Source: F23-B02 sp963650165
Lineage (GTDB): Bacteria; Bacillota; Clostridia; Oscillospirales; Oscillospiraceae
Length of the DNA stretch: 64,000 nucleotides
Assembly: GCA_963650165.1 (NCBI GenBank)
Contig: CAVJKX010000004.1
Coordinates: 1-64,000, forward strand
Direction of reading: 5' to 3'
A program made the position numbers and the translations under genes. The notes under the pieces are model-generated. The model saw nothing but the letters and a program-made list of their open reading frames with translations, was not told the origin of the DNA and did not search any database. Shown in pieces: positions 1-6,968 of the stretch. Within the stretch, counting starts at the first letter, position 1; every line of letters starts with the position of its first letter.

Positions 1-85
1 TCGCGATATCCTTTTTTCTTTTCCTGCTCTGTAACTTATCATTGACTAACCTACATTACGATCGAGTTCTGACGAAAAATATTAC

Positions 86-114
86 TTTACACCGGCCGCG
101 CTATTTGCTATAAT
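86..114 (+). promoter_or_regulatory. Promoter of the tRNA-Arg gene
   Basis: TTTACA at 86-91 and TATAAT at 109-114 are separated by 17 bp, and the -10 box is preceded by TGC (extended -10). It ends 14 bp before the mature tRNA, the usual spacing for a tRNA promoter. Positions 1-85 contain no gene that I can see. Confidence 0.75.
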
Positions 115-128
115 ATTTGGGCGCAAAT

Positions 129-205
129 GCGCCCGTAGCTCAGCTGGATAGAGCGTCAGACTCCGACTCTGAAGGTCGTGGGTTCGAATCCCGTCGGGCG
201 TACCA
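129..205 (+). tRNA. tRNA-Arg(CCG), CCA encoded
   Basis: A full cloverleaf can be folded. The 7-bp acceptor stem pairs GCGCCCG with CGGGCGT, the D-arm reads GCTC..GAGC, and the anticodon stem TCAGA/TCTGA encloses the loop CTCCGAC, giving anticodon CCG, which reads the arginine codon CGG. A T-arm with GTTCGAATC follows, and the 3' CCA is encoded. The 3' part from 160 onward is the left copy of an integration repeat, so this half of the gene was supplied by the inserted element. Confidence 0.95.
160..205 (+). repeat. attL: left copy of 46-bp integration repeat
   Basis: These 46 bases, from the anticodon loop to the CCA end of tRNA-Arg, recur without mismatch at 5516-5561. Tyrosine integrases of tRNA-targeting elements recombine in such 3' segments, so the two copies mark the ends of the element between them. 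Confidence 0.92.
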
Positions 206-213
206 GAAAGAAA

Positions 214-260
214 AGCCAGTGTTATCAATGCTTTGCGGCATTTTGACACTGGCTGTTTTT
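214..260 (+). terminator. Terminator of tRNA-Arg carried by the element
   Basis: AGCCAGTGT (214-222) pairs with ACACTGGCT (246-254), followed by GTTTTT. A different hairpin with the same GCCAGT start stands after the attR copy (5564-5596). The element therefore brings a replacement terminator as well as the tRNA 3' half. Confidence 0.75.
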
Positions 261-286
261 ATGCTTTTGATGTGCTGAGAACGGGC

Positions 287-310
287 AATAATTCAACTTT
301 AATTCAACTC
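287..310 (+). repeat. Left integrase arm-type site (putative)
   Basis: AATAATTCAACTTTA followed by ATTCAACTC contains two TTCAAC half-sites in direct order. The same 24-bp block recurs with one mismatch at 5376-5399, and AATAATTCAACTTTT occurs inverted at 5407-5421. Repeats near both ends of an integrase-borne element are typical arm sites for the integrase N-terminal domain. Confidence 0.55.
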
Positions 311-321
311 GCTCTCAAAAT

Positions 322-1512
322 TCAAGCCTTTTTGAGCAGAATGTCGCCGAGTATGTCGGCGTTTTTCTTGTCGGCCTGCTCGATGACATGAGCGTATATA
401 TCGCTTGTTGTCGACACCTGCGAGTGCCCTAAACGTTTTGCGGTGCTCACGATATCAACGCCGTTGAATATGAGCAGGCTCGTCATGGTGTGCCTGAGCG
501 CGTGGGGCGTGATATGCGGCAGGCCGTAACGCCTGCTGAAGCGGTCAAGCCATGTTGTCACGCTGTCCGGGTGCATGGGAGCGCCGTTATCCTGCGAGAA
601 TACAAAACCGCGCCGCTGATAATACTCACCGAGACGCAGCATCTCGCCGCTCTGCCATGCCCTGTACTGCCTGAGCAGCTGCATAGTCTCCTGCGGGAGC
701 GATACATAGCGCTTGCTGCTTGCGGTTTTTGGAGTGCTCTCATAAACGCCGCGATCGGGCGTGTAAGATATCGAGCGGCATATGTATATGCGCGAGTTAT
801 CAAAATCGACATTCTCCCATTTAAGGCCGAGTATCTCGCCGCGACGTGCGCCGGAAACAAGCATAAGCTCGACAAGCATGCGCCATTTCAGCGGCTCGTG
901 ATCCAGCGCTTCAAGCATGAGCGGGATCGTTGAGGGCTGCAAATAATTAGGCTCGTGCTTTTCGACCTTCGGCGGCTCTGCCCTTGCCGCAGCGTTAAAG
1001 GGAATAATGCCCTCTTTGACGGCCTGAGACAGGACTATCGAAATAAAACGGTGATATCTGCGTATCGTGCAGCTGCTGAGTGTGCCGCCTGTGCGCCTGT
1101 TAGAGCCGCTCTGTGCCAACTGCGAGTAAAATGTGTTGAGGTGGTCGGGGCGCAGCTCACGCAGCTTTATATGGCCTATGGCGGGATATATGCGCGGAGT
1201 CATGCTCCTGTAGTCTGCAATAGACGTATGCTTGTCGCCGCGCTGCTCCTTGAGCTTAAGCACATACTCGCAGTATTCCTCAAACTTCATACGGCTGTCG
1301 GAGGTCACGCCTTCACGGCATTCCTTTTCAAAGGTCGCGGCGAATGCTTCGGCCTTTTTTCGTGCGCTTTTTTCCGTCCACGTCGGCGATACCTTGAAGG
1401 TGGCCGTATAGGGCTTGAGCGGCTTCCCGTCCGCGCCTATACCGCGATGCACCCGGACAGAGAAAGATATAAGCTTGCCGCTCCTGTCGCGCCGGGCTTG
1501 TATGTTAGCCAT
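322..1512 (-). CDS. int: Tyrosine-type site-specific integrase
   Basis: A 396-residue phage-type tyrosine recombinase that would integrate and excise element 1 at the tRNA-Arg site 130 bp away. The N-terminal ~70 residues resemble an arm-binding domain, followed by a SAM-like core-binding region (about 75-190) and the catalytic domain. The catalytic arginine lies in SGARRGEILGL, the HxxR box in PHALRHT, then a GH pair, and the nucleophilic tyrosine near the C-terminus in SDIYAHV. Length is typical of Firmicute ICE/phage integrases. Its start overlaps the last 8 bp of the upstream repressor gene, so the two are probably cotranscribed and repressor level and integrase expression are linked. All catalytic residues are present; it looks intact. 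Confidence 0.96.
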   Translation of the reverse strand: MANIQARRDRSGKLISFSVRVHRGIGADGKPLKPYTATFKVSPTWTEKSARKKAEAFAATFEKECREGVTSDSRMKFEEYCEYVLKLKEQRGDKHTSIADYRSMTPRIYPAIGHIKLRELRPDHLNTFYSQLAQSGSNRRTGGTLSSCTIRRYHRFISIVLSQAVKEGIIPFNAAARAEPPKVEKHEPNYLQPSTIPLMLEALDHEPLKWRMLVELMLVSGARRGEILGLKWENVDFDNSRIYICRSISYTPDRGVYESTPKTASSKRYVSLPQETMQLLRQYRAWQSGEMLRLGEYYQRRGFVFSQDNGAPMHPDSVTTWLDRFSRRYGLPHITPHALRHTMTSLLIFNGVDIVSTAKRLGHSQVSTTSDIYAHVIEQADKKNADILGDILLKKA

Positions 1513-2398
1513 CGTGTTCCTCCTCTTCTGCCCACTTCTTTTCCATCTCTTCTAGTTCTTTCTTTTCCTCTTCAGCCCTCTTTGCCTTTTCCCTTTCTTT
1601 GGCCTTTTCCTTACTGGTATTAATTAAATCGTTTATAACAAGACGCGCATAATCAGACACTTTATTGACAGCGGCAATATAATCTTCGGCTAAACATGGG
1701 ATCTCATTGCCATCATTGTCTAATTCCAGGATAGGATAAAATATAGGAACATCTTCTATTTCAATTTCTTTTCCCCAATACTCGTCTTTAAGATCATTTA
1801 TAAATTTATCATATAATTTTGAGATGTTAAAACCATAGCATTCTTTAGTCGGCAGGGTTTCATATAACTGAGATGACTCGGTGCTGTAGTCCAAAACTAA
1901 CCCTAATCCTCTTTTTTCGTACATACAAAGGAATAGTTCAAAAGCACGATCTGCTGTATCTTTTCTTTTCGTCTGAACATTCAAAATTTTGCTCCACGAC
2001 TGTGCCCAGCTATCGGCTTTTTGAGCACGTATGTACCAATCGTATTCATCTGTAGTCTTAAAATTGTCGTATCCCATCAGCCACTCAAAACGGATTATTT
2101 TCGGTTCAGGTATGTTAGATTGCCATGCAAAATTTATTGTTTTTTGCTCTAGCATTTCTTTCTCGATTATACTTGCCCGATGTTTAGCTTCGTTCACATT
2201 GTTTGAGTTGAAATACTTGATTATTTCTTTAGCTGCCGGTTCGGTTAGATTGCGTTTGCCGTTGATTATGTACGAAATTTGCTCTGGTGAGTAATTCAGC
2301 ACAGAGGCAATTTCCTTTTGGGATACGTTATATTCTTGCAGCAGTTGCCTTAACCGCTCGCCCCTTTCGGGGTTAATTGTTACAGCCTTTCTTCCCAT
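1505..2398 (-). CDS. XRE-family repressor of element 1
   Basis: 297 residues. The N-terminal ~65 residues form a Cro/CI-type helix-turn-helix (MGRKAVTINPERG..LRQLLQEY..SQKEIASVLNYSPEQISYI); the remainder is an uncharacterised charged region ending in a Lys/Glu-rich coiled-coil tail. The start is placed at 2398 because GGGAG stands 9 bases ahead; a longer frame reaching upstream lacks a ribosome site and enters the divergent promoter region. It is likely the lysogeny-type regulator of the element, controlling the divergent excisionase-led operon and itself. The integrase follows with an 8-bp overlap. No peptidase domain is recognisable, so the inducing mechanism is not evident. Confidence 0.82.
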   Translation of the reverse strand: MGRKAVTINPERGERLRQLLQEYNVSQKEIASVLNYSPEQISYIINGKRNLTEPAAKEIIKYFNSNNVNEAKHRASIIEKEMLEQKTINFAWQSNIPEPKIIRFEWLMGYDNFKTTDEYDWYIRAQKADSWAQSWSKILNVQTKRKDTADRAFELFLCMYEKRGLGLVLDYSTESSQLYETLPTKECYGFNISKLYDKFINDLKDEYWGKEIEIEDVPIFYPILELDNDGNEIPCLAEDYIAAVNKVSDYARLVINDLINTSKEKAKEREKAKRAEEEKKELEEMEKKWAEEEEHDG

Positions 2399-2459
2399 AT
2401 TATCATTCTCCCTATAAATATGATTAACAACAATAGCGTTAAGTGTCAACCAAAAAATG

Positions 2460-2488
2460 TTGCAAAGACTAACGAATTGCGTTACTAT
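2460..2488 (+). promoter_or_regulatory. Promoter and operator between repressor and excisionase
   Basis: On the plus strand TTGCAA (2460-2465) and TACTAT (2483-2488) are 17 bp apart. The spacer holds the inverted repeat TAACG-N5-CGTTA (2470-2484), a good candidate operator for the neighbouring XRE repressor. A single AGCGTTAAG near 2436 may be a second half-site, lying in the minus-strand promoter TTGACA (complement near 2444-2449). Confidence 0.55.
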
Positions 2489-2546
2489 ATAAGTATAGTA
2501 GATCATTTCAAACGATATGTCAAGAAATAAAATTACGGAGGATATT

Positions 2547-2738
2547 ATGGATCAAAAATTTTTATCAATTCGCGAGACAGCAAAGACAGGCGTTATATCG
2601 GAGCATCATCTCAGGCAGATGGTGGCGCAGGGACAGGCTCCCGGCTTTTATGTCGGCAGTCATTTCCGCGTCAATGTCCCCATGCTGATAGACAAGCTCG
2701 ACGCGATGAGCGCGGCAAACGGAGGTATGGCACAGTGA
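2547..2738 (+). CDS. Excisionase-like small HTH protein
   Basis: 63 residues in the style of Xis/AlpA 'helix-turn-helix domain' proteins: FLSIRETAKTGVISEHHLRQM, then a wing region (GFYVGSHFRVNVPMLIDKLD). ACGGAGGAT stands directly upstream of the chosen ATG at 2547; a longer frame from 2517 has no ribosome site. It is the first gene of the divergent operon, the usual position of an excisionase opposite an integrase-repressor pair. It probably binds the att region to favour excision; a role as a transcription factor is equally possible for this fold. Confidence 0.7.
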   Translation: MDQKFLSIRETAKTGVISEHHLRQMVAQGQAPGFYVGSHFRVNVPMLIDKLDAMSAANGGMAQ

Positions 2739-3154
2739 CAGAAAAGAAAAAAGCCCGCTCGGATGCGGCAACACCCGAACAGGCAAACGAAAGAGCATCG
2801 ACAAACGCAGCTTTCACTGCTAAGTCTAACATCAAACGGCGCGGAGTTCAAGCCTTTTTGCATGAGGGCGAGGCCAACGCGCTGCCCATGCGTGAGCTTG
2901 CAAGGCTCGTCGGCGTGAGCGAACGCCGGGCAAGAAAGATCATCGAACGCGAACGGGGGAGCGGGTCGCTGATCCTCTCGTCGGACAAGGGGTACTTTTT
3001 GCCGTCGCCCGATTGCGAACGGTACGAGATACGCAGCTACATACATCGGGCAGATGCCCGAATGGTCACCAACAGGAAAACGATCCGCGCCATGAAAAAC
3101 AAGCTCAAGGAGCTTGAGGCGCTGGATAACGGACAAGAAATACTGGATTTATGA
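2735..3154 (+). CDS. HTH-containing element protein, unknown role
   Basis: 139 residues with a GTG start overlapping the stop of the previous gene by 4 bp and a GGAGG ribosome site at 2721, so translation is coupled. Residues about 50-90 read LPMRELARLVGVSERRARKIIERER, a clear winged-helix/HTH pattern followed by a wing-like DKGYFLPS. The N-terminus is charged and low in complexity; the C-terminus is helical with many Lys/Glu. Similar proteins occur in the early operons of Firmicute phages and islands. I do not recognise a precise function. Confidence 0.7.
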   Translation: MTEKKKARSDAATPEQANERASTNAAFTAKSNIKRRGVQAFLHEGEANALPMRELARLVGVSERRARKIIERERGSGSLILSSDKGYFLPSPDCERYEIRSYIHRADARMVTNRKTIRAMKNKLKELEALDNGQEILDL

Positions 3155-3167
3155 GAGGTAGAAACAA

Positions 3168-3428
3168 ATGAATAAACGCCCTACCTGGTTTAAGTGCTTT
3201 TTGAGCAACAAGGCAACCATAGACGCGATCCCCGACGAGGATGTCGGCAAAGGGCTAAAAGCTGCTTTTGCGTATTTTGATGATGGTTCATTCCCTGAAC
3301 TTGATCCGCTTGCAAATGTCGTGTTCCGCACGATGAAACCGTATATTGACGAGGCTTTTGATGATTACGAAAAGCGAATACAGGACGGACGCAATGGAGC
3401 GCGCAAGCGTTGGAGCAATGAAGAATAG
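3168..3428 (+). CDS. DUF6291-like replication-module protein, possibly truncated
   Basis: 86 residues beginning MNKRPTWFKCFLSNKA and containing IDAIPDEDVGKGLKAAFAYF and the tail DGRNGARKRWSNEE, a pattern seen in short proteins of phage and island replication modules. A good ribosome site (GAGAGGTAG) precedes it. Relatives often continue past the RWS motif into an acidic Glu-rich tail. Here a TAG ends the frame, yet a Glu/Lys-rich open stretch resumes in another frame from about 3470, so the gene may be a shortened version of a longer one. Molecular function is unknown. Confidence 0.62.
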   Translation: MNKRPTWFKCFLSNKATIDAIPDEDVGKGLKAAFAYFDDGSFPELDPLANVVFRTMKPYIDEAFDDYEKRIQDGRNGARKRWSNEE

Positions 3429-3871
3429 CCACCCTATAGCTACCCTATAGTTACCTATGGGGTAGCTTAGAGAAAAAGAAACAGAAGAAGAAAAAGAAGA
3501 AGAAAAAGAAACAGACACAGAGCGCGCGCACCGCGCGCAAACAACGCGCACGCGTGCACACGCGCGAGCAGTGGTTCACGGTGACTCAAATAGTTTTTCG
3601 GATATCATTAAAAAGCGGATAAAACCGAAAAAAACCGAAAAAAACCGACCGAAACCGAATTTAACCGACTAAAAGCAAAATAAAGCAAATCAAAGCAAAC
3701 GTAAGCAAAACGGACATTTGATAACAAAAGCCACACTTGTTAACAAAAGCCACCGCTTTTTTTGAAAACCCAAAAAAGCTAATGCTTTTTCTCAAAACCC
3801 AAAAAAGCCACCGCTTTTTGAAAGCACATGATATCACATGCATGCAGATGCGATCACACGGAGACTGATTG
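3429..3871. other. Gene-free region with CCGAAA/AAGCAAA repeats; possible origin or decayed gene
   Basis: No convincing gene lies here. From 3470 there is a purine-rich stretch in which one frame would read Glu/Lys/Thr-rich protein up to a stop at about 3670. At 3615-3665 short units of AAACCGA occur five to six times, then AAAGCAAA-like units four to five times (3670-3710). Three copies of an AAAAGCC(A)-type motif follow near 3728-3815, two with the extension ACCGCTTTTT. The arrangement fits either iterons of a replication origin or the degraded end of the preceding gene. Confidence 0.4.
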
Positions 3872-4195
3872 ATGAGCAACAGATCACAACGAAAAGGCGC
3901 TGACGGCGAGCGGGAGCTTGCATCGGAGCTGCGTAAATACGGCTACGAGATACGGCGCGGAGGCTCGCTGTCCTTCGGGGCTGTACCCGATCTTGTCGGC
4001 CTGCCGGGCGTACATATCGAATGCAAGCGCGTCGAGAAGCTCAACGTGCCGGCGGCAATGCAGCAGTCTATAGCCGACTCGGAGCGGTTTAACGACGGTA
4101 TACCGGCGCTGTTTCACCGCCGCAACAGACAACAATGGCTGGTCACAATGCGCCTCACAGACTGGATGAGGCTTTATAACGGAAATGTCGAATGA
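3872..4195 (+). CDS. PDDEXK/VRR-NUC-like nuclease (Holliday-junction resolvase type)
   Basis: About 107 residues. The order GADGERELASELRKYG, then VPDLVGLPGVHIECKRVE, matches the small PDDEXK fold: an early conserved Glu, then Asp and the E-x-K pair. Such single-domain nucleases are common in phage and island replication modules, where they act as resolvase-like or nicking enzymes. ATG 3872 was preferred over an in-frame TTG at 3869 because ACGGAG lies 8 bases ahead. It overlaps the sigma-like gene by 11 bp, suggesting coupled translation. Confidence 0.75.
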   Translation: MSNRSQRKGADGERELASELRKYGYEIRRGGSLSFGAVPDLVGLPGVHIECKRVEKLNVPAAMQQSIADSERFNDGIPALFHRRNRQQWLVTMRLTDWMRLYNGNVE

Positions 4196-4934
4196 GGAAT
4201 TAGCCCAGCTTATCGTTGACGGCAACGGGGAGCGGCAGCTTGAGCTATGGGGGCAGATAAAGCGCTATGCGATGAAGACGGCTAACCGATGGCTTGCGGC
4301 GCTCCCGCTCCGATGCGATGTTGAGTTTGACGATCTCATAAGTGCGGCCTACATAGCCATGTGTGAGGCTGCAACGACCTACAAGGCCGAACGCGGCGCG
4401 TTTACAACGTGGTATAGCTATCACCTCAAAGCGGCTTATACGGCGCTGTACGGCCTCAGGACGCACCGAGCGGCGAACGACCCGTTAAACAATGCCGTCA
4501 GCCTGTCAACGCCGATAGACGAGGACATAACGCTTGAGGACGCTGTACCCGATCCTAACGGCGCTGAGAGCTTCGAGCGCGTCGAAAATGATGTATACCG
4601 GCAGGAGCTGCACAATGCGCTGTGCGAGGCTATGGCGGCTATCCCCGCCGAATGCAGCGACGTTATACGCAGGCGATACTTTGACGGTCAGACCATAAAG
4701 AGCATCGCCTCCGAGCGGCAGACCACGCCGAACGAGATAAAAAGCAGGGAATACAGAGGCCTGCGGGCTATGCAGCGCAATACCCGCCTGCGAGGCTTTA
4801 ATTGCTACAGCGGTACAGGCCTTAGCTCGTTCAGGTGCACCGGCGCAAGCGTCCAGGAGAGCTATTTGATTTATGCGGAAAATGCTCAAGAATGTACACA
4901 TAAAAAAAGACGGCGTTTCCGCAAAATCTCCTAA
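4185..4934 (+). CDS. Sigma-70-like / ArpU-type phage transcription factor
   Basis: 249 residues. Residues 40-95 resemble sigma region 2 (VEFDDLISAAYIAMCEAATTY..GAFTTWYSYHLKAAY) and 150-200 resemble region 4 with an HTH (IPAECSDVIRRRYFDGQTIKSIA). The tail contains GLSSFRCTGASVQE, like the C-terminal segment of sigma-like regulators in Firmicute prophages that switch on late genes. It is the last gene of the element's plus-strand operon; what it would activate is not in the element, which fits a satellite that needs a helper or a remnant that has lost late genes. Confidence 0.72.
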   Translation: MSNEELAQLIVDGNGERQLELWGQIKRYAMKTANRWLAALPLRCDVEFDDLISAAYIAMCEAATTYKAERGAFTTWYSYHLKAAYTALYGLRTHRAANDPLNNAVSLSTPIDEDITLEDAVPDPNGAESFERVENDVYRQELHNALCEAMAAIPAECSDVIRRRYFDGQTIKSIASERQTTPNEIKSREYRGLRAMQRNTRLRGFNCYSGTGLSSFRCTGASVQESYLIYAENAQECTHKKRRRFRKIS

Positions 4935-5043
4935 AAAGAAAGATCGGGATTTTTGCTGCCGCTTTTTCTGTCCCGCTTTTGCCGCCATGTTGTCTCCTCC
5001 TCGTGCCGCACGGAAAAGGCGGGAGCTAAATAAAACACCCGCC

Positions 5044-5072
5044 TTGACATAGATCGAGGCAGGCGCTATAAT
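5044..5072 (+). promoter_or_regulatory. Consensus promoter of antisense antitoxin RNA
   Basis: TTGACA (5044-5049), exactly 17 bp, then TATAAT (5067-5072): a perfect sigma-70-type consensus. No protein gene with a ribosome site follows; a hairpin terminator follows after about 75 bases. Confidence 0.85.
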
Positions 5073-5078
5073 AGACGC

Positions 5079-5176
5079 AGAAAGAGCGCTGCGACACGCG
5101 GTTAGCTCGGTATGTTTAGGTGAAAACAGCTATAAAAGCCGTCAAAGACCGTCACTTGGCCGAGTGGCGGTTTTTG
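5079..5176 (+). ncRNA. Antisense RNA of type I toxin-antitoxin locus (RatA-like)
   Basis: Predicted transcript of about 98 nt from the perfect promoter at 5044-5072 to the terminator CCGTCACT(5149-5156)/AGTGGCGG(5163-5170) plus TTTTT. It contains no good open frame. It is complementary to the last 25 nt of the toxin frame and to the toxin 3' untranslated region. This is the txpA/ratA layout, in which converging 3' ends overlap and the antitoxin RNA pairs with the toxin mRNA. Ends are predictions from promoter and terminator only. Confidence 0.68.
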
Positions 5177-5235
5177 CTTTTTATGATAAACTGGACTATC
5201 AGCTTTCGTAGTGACAGAGTTATCGTAAGCCGCAT
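5152..5235 (-). CDS. Small hydrophobic toxin of type I TA system (holin-like/TxpA-like)
   Basis: A 27-residue peptide starting MRLTITLSLRKLIVQFII and ending in a basic tail (KSKNRHSAK). It is preceded by a near-perfect ribosome site AGGAGGTGA five bases from the ATG. The hydrophobic helix with a positively charged end fits the short membrane toxins annotated as 'putative holin-like toxin' in Firmicutes. It is shorter than typical members (about 30-60 residues). Its ribosome site is locked in a hairpin, it has its own upstream promoter, and it converges with an antisense RNA. It may stabilise element 1 by killing segregants. Confidence 0.62.
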   Translation of the reverse strand: MRLTITLSLRKLIVQFIIKSKNRHSAK

Positions 5236-5240
5236 TGCCT

Positions 5241-5259
5241 CACCTCCTCTGCGGAGATG
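5241..5259 (-). promoter_or_regulatory. Hairpin masking the toxin ribosome site
   Basis: On the minus-strand RNA, CAUCUCC pairs over 7 bp with GGAGGUG across the loop GCAGA. The 3' arm is the toxin Shine-Dalgarno sequence, so the full-length mRNA should be translated poorly, as in other type I toxins. Confidence 0.65.
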
Positions 5260-5310
5260 TAGCTAACCGCCTGCCGTTGTGCAGCGCCCACACCTTTGGG
5301 GTGCATCGAC

Positions 5311-5339
5311 AGAGTATCACATATGCCGATACAATGCAA
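5311..5339 (-). promoter_or_regulatory. Promoter of the toxin mRNA
   Basis: On the minus strand TTGCAT (complement 5334-5339), 17 bp, then TACTCT (complement 5311-5316) with an upstream TG (extended -10). It predicts a structured leader of about 70 nt before the toxin start. Confidence 0.55.
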
Positions 5340-5375
5340 GCACCCGCTCCGAAATCAACTAATATATGGCACGAA

Positions 5376-5421
5376 AATAATTCAACTTTAGTTCAACTCC
5401 ATTGCGAAAAGTTGAATTATT
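5376..5421. repeat. Right integrase arm-type sites (putative)
   Basis: 5376-5399 repeats the left-end block 287-310 with a single mismatch, and 5407-5421 carries its first 15 bases in inverted order. The 12-mer CAATGCTTTGCG also occurs near both ends (226-237 and 5468-5479). Confidence 0.55.
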
Positions 5422-5515
5422 CTGCAAAACGATAAAAAACGACAAATTCAAAAAAACCTTGATTTTTCAATGCTTTGCGCCACATTACGCAACGATGAAA
5501 AACGCCAAAATCAAA

Positions 5516-5561
5516 ACTCCGACTCTGAAGGTCGTGGGTTCGAATCCCGTCGGGCGTACCA
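5516..5561 (+). repeat. attR: right copy of 46-bp integration repeat
   Basis: Identical to 160-205. This should be the original chromosomal tRNA-Arg 3' half, now cut off from its 5' half; it is followed by the original terminator. Confidence 0.92.
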
Positions 5562-5563
5562 AA

Positions 5564-5601
5564 AGCCAGTCTCAAACGTGCTGTTCGAGACTGGCTTTTA
5601 T
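5564..5601 (+). terminator. Original terminator of tRNA-Arg
   Basis: AGCCAGTCTC (5564-5573) pairs with GAGACTGGCT (5587-5596), followed by a T stretch. It stands where the host terminator of the unoccupied tRNA gene should be. From 5602 to 5737 there is no gene, only a short palindrome CCTGCACGTGCAGG near 5704. Confidence 0.8.
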
Positions 5602-5737
5602 TATATCGTGAAATTGAGCTTAACGGATTTTGCTGCCGTGCAGGCTCTGCCTGCCGACCTTGAACATAGCGATTATCGTCTGCGCGCAGGTCTGCCTCTC
5701 CCGCCTGCACGTGCAGGACTGAGACTTATGATACGAA

Positions 5738-5772
5738 AGCCTCCCGCTTTTGCAAAACAAAAACGGGAGGCT
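5738..5772 (-). terminator. Hairpin at the end of the arg operon
   Basis: AGCCTCCCG (5738-5746) pairs with CGGGAGGCT (5764-5772) around an A/T-rich loop, 24 bp beyond the argD stop. The T tract on the minus strand is short (TTCGT), so it may be a weak terminator or a processing site. Confidence 0.55.
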
Positions 5773-5796
5773 CTATTTATTCGGATCCGCTTTATA

Positions 5797-6957
5797 TCAG
5801 GCGCAGCATTCTTTTATGACGGCGACGGCCTTTTTGAGCTGCTCCATGGGAATGTTCAGCGCGGGGAGGAGACGGAGCTTATCCTTGGCCTTTATGACGA
5901 TCACGCCCTTGTCGCGGCAGGCGGCAAGTATGCCGGAGGCGTCCTTTTCCGTCTTGATGCCGAGCATCAGACCGAGGCCCGTGACCGAGACGACACCCGG
6001 CGCGGTCTCAAGCTCGCTGCGGATATACGCCGCGCGCTCACGCACGCCGGCCAGCGCCGCCTCGTCCAGACGGGAGAGGATGTTTATCGCGCCCGCGCAG
6101 CATACGGGATTGCCGCCGAAGGTCGAGCCGTGCGAACCGGCGTTCAGCACATCCTTGACCTTTTCGCCGAGCAGCGTCGCGCCCAGCGGCAGACCGCCGG
6201 CCAGACCCTTGGCGGTGGACACGATATCCGGCTGTATGCCGTAGTTCATATAGCCGTACAGCATGCCGCTGCGGCCGTTGCCGACCTGCACCTCGTCGCA
6301 TATGAGCAGCACGTCGTTCTTTTTGCACAGCTCCGCCGCGCCCCTGACGTAGCTTTCGTCAAGCGGCACGACGCCGCCCTCGCCCTGCACGACCTCCATC
6401 ATGACGGCCGCGCACTTATTTTCCGCAAGCAGCCGCTCCAGATCCGCAAGATCGTTCGGCTCTGCGTAAACAAAGCCCTCGGTCAGCGGAGTGAAGTCGT
6501 GGTGGTAAACGTCCTGACCGGTTGCCGCAAGCGTTGTGATCGTGCGGCCGTGGAAGCTGTTTTTGAGCGTTATGATCGTATAGAAGTCCTTGCCCTTTTT
6601 ATCCTCGGCGTACTTTCTGGCCGCCTTGATGGCGCACTCGTTGGCCTCGGCACCGGAGTTCCCGAAGAACACCTTTTTCATGCCGGTGCGCTCGCAGAGC
6701 ATCTGCGCAAGCTGTGCGCAAGGTCCGGTGTAGAAGAGGTTTGAAATGTGCTGCAGCGTGCCGAGCTGCGCCGTGACCGCCGCCATCCACTGCTCGTCGG
6801 CCACGCCGAAGGTGTCAACGGCGATGCCGGTGGAGAGGTCTATGTATTCCTTGCCGTTTTCGTCCCAGACCAGCGAGCCCTTTCCCCTGACGACGGTCAC
6901 GGGAAAGCGCGCATAGGTGTTTGCGATATAAGTCTGATCGAGCTTCTGAATATCCAT
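5797..6957 (-). CDS. argD: Acetylornithine aminotransferase
   Basis: 386-residue class-III PLP aminotransferase. It converts N-acetylglutamate 5-semialdehyde to N-acetylornithine in arginine synthesis, and may also serve lysine synthesis as in other bacteria. Visible marks are GNSGAEANECAIKAARK, HGRTITTLAATGQ, CDEVQVGNGRSG (the Asp that contacts the PLP ring) and STAKGLAGGLPLGA, where the Lys forms the Schiff base. The start at 6957 was chosen because AGGAGG lies 8 bases ahead; the longer frame runs back into argB. It is the last gene of argCJBD, 11 bp after argB. Confidence 0.93.
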   Translation of the reverse strand: MDIQKLDQTYIANTYARFPVTVVRGKGSLVWDENGKEYIDLSTGIAVDTFGVADEQWMAAVTAQLGTLQHISNLFYTGPCAQLAQMLCERTGMKKVFFGNSGAEANECAIKAARKYAEDKKGKDFYTIITLKNSFHGRTITTLAATGQDVYHHDFTPLTEGFVYAEPNDLADLERLLAENKCAAVMMEVVQGEGGVVPLDESYVRGAAELCKKNDVLLICDEVQVGNGRSGMLYGYMNYGIQPDIVSTAKGLAGGLPLGATLLGEKVKDVLNAGSHGSTFGGNPVCCAGAINILSRLDEAALAGVRERAAYIRSELETAPGVVSVTGLGLMLGIKTEKDASGILAACRDKGVIVIKAKDKLRLLPALNIPMEQLKKAVAVIKECCA

Positions 6958-6968
6958 GCTTTTTCCTC

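Larger units (their letters stand above)
160..5561. mobile_element. Integrative element 1 in tRNA-Arg(CCG), about 5.4 kb
   Basis: Bounded by perfect 46-bp repeats, with a tyrosine integrase next to attL. It holds an integrase-repressor pair on the minus strand, a divergent set of excisionase-like, HTH, replication-type, nuclease and sigma-like genes, and a toxin-antitoxin locus next to attR. No structural phage genes and no conjugation genes are visible, so it is either a phage satellite, a small mobilizable island, or the remnant of a larger element. G+C content resembles the host. Confidence 0.88.

Noticed and set aside
3600..3830. Short repeats considered as a CRISPR array
   Set aside because: Units are 7-10 bp with no regular spacers of 30-40 bp, and no cas genes exist in the window.
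4506..4988. 160-residue minus-strand frame with a very good ribosome site (GAGGAGG before ATG 4988)
   Set aside because: It runs antisense through the sigma-like gene, whose protein pattern is clear over that stretch. A short product confined to its first ~45 residues cannot be excluded, but nothing else supports it.
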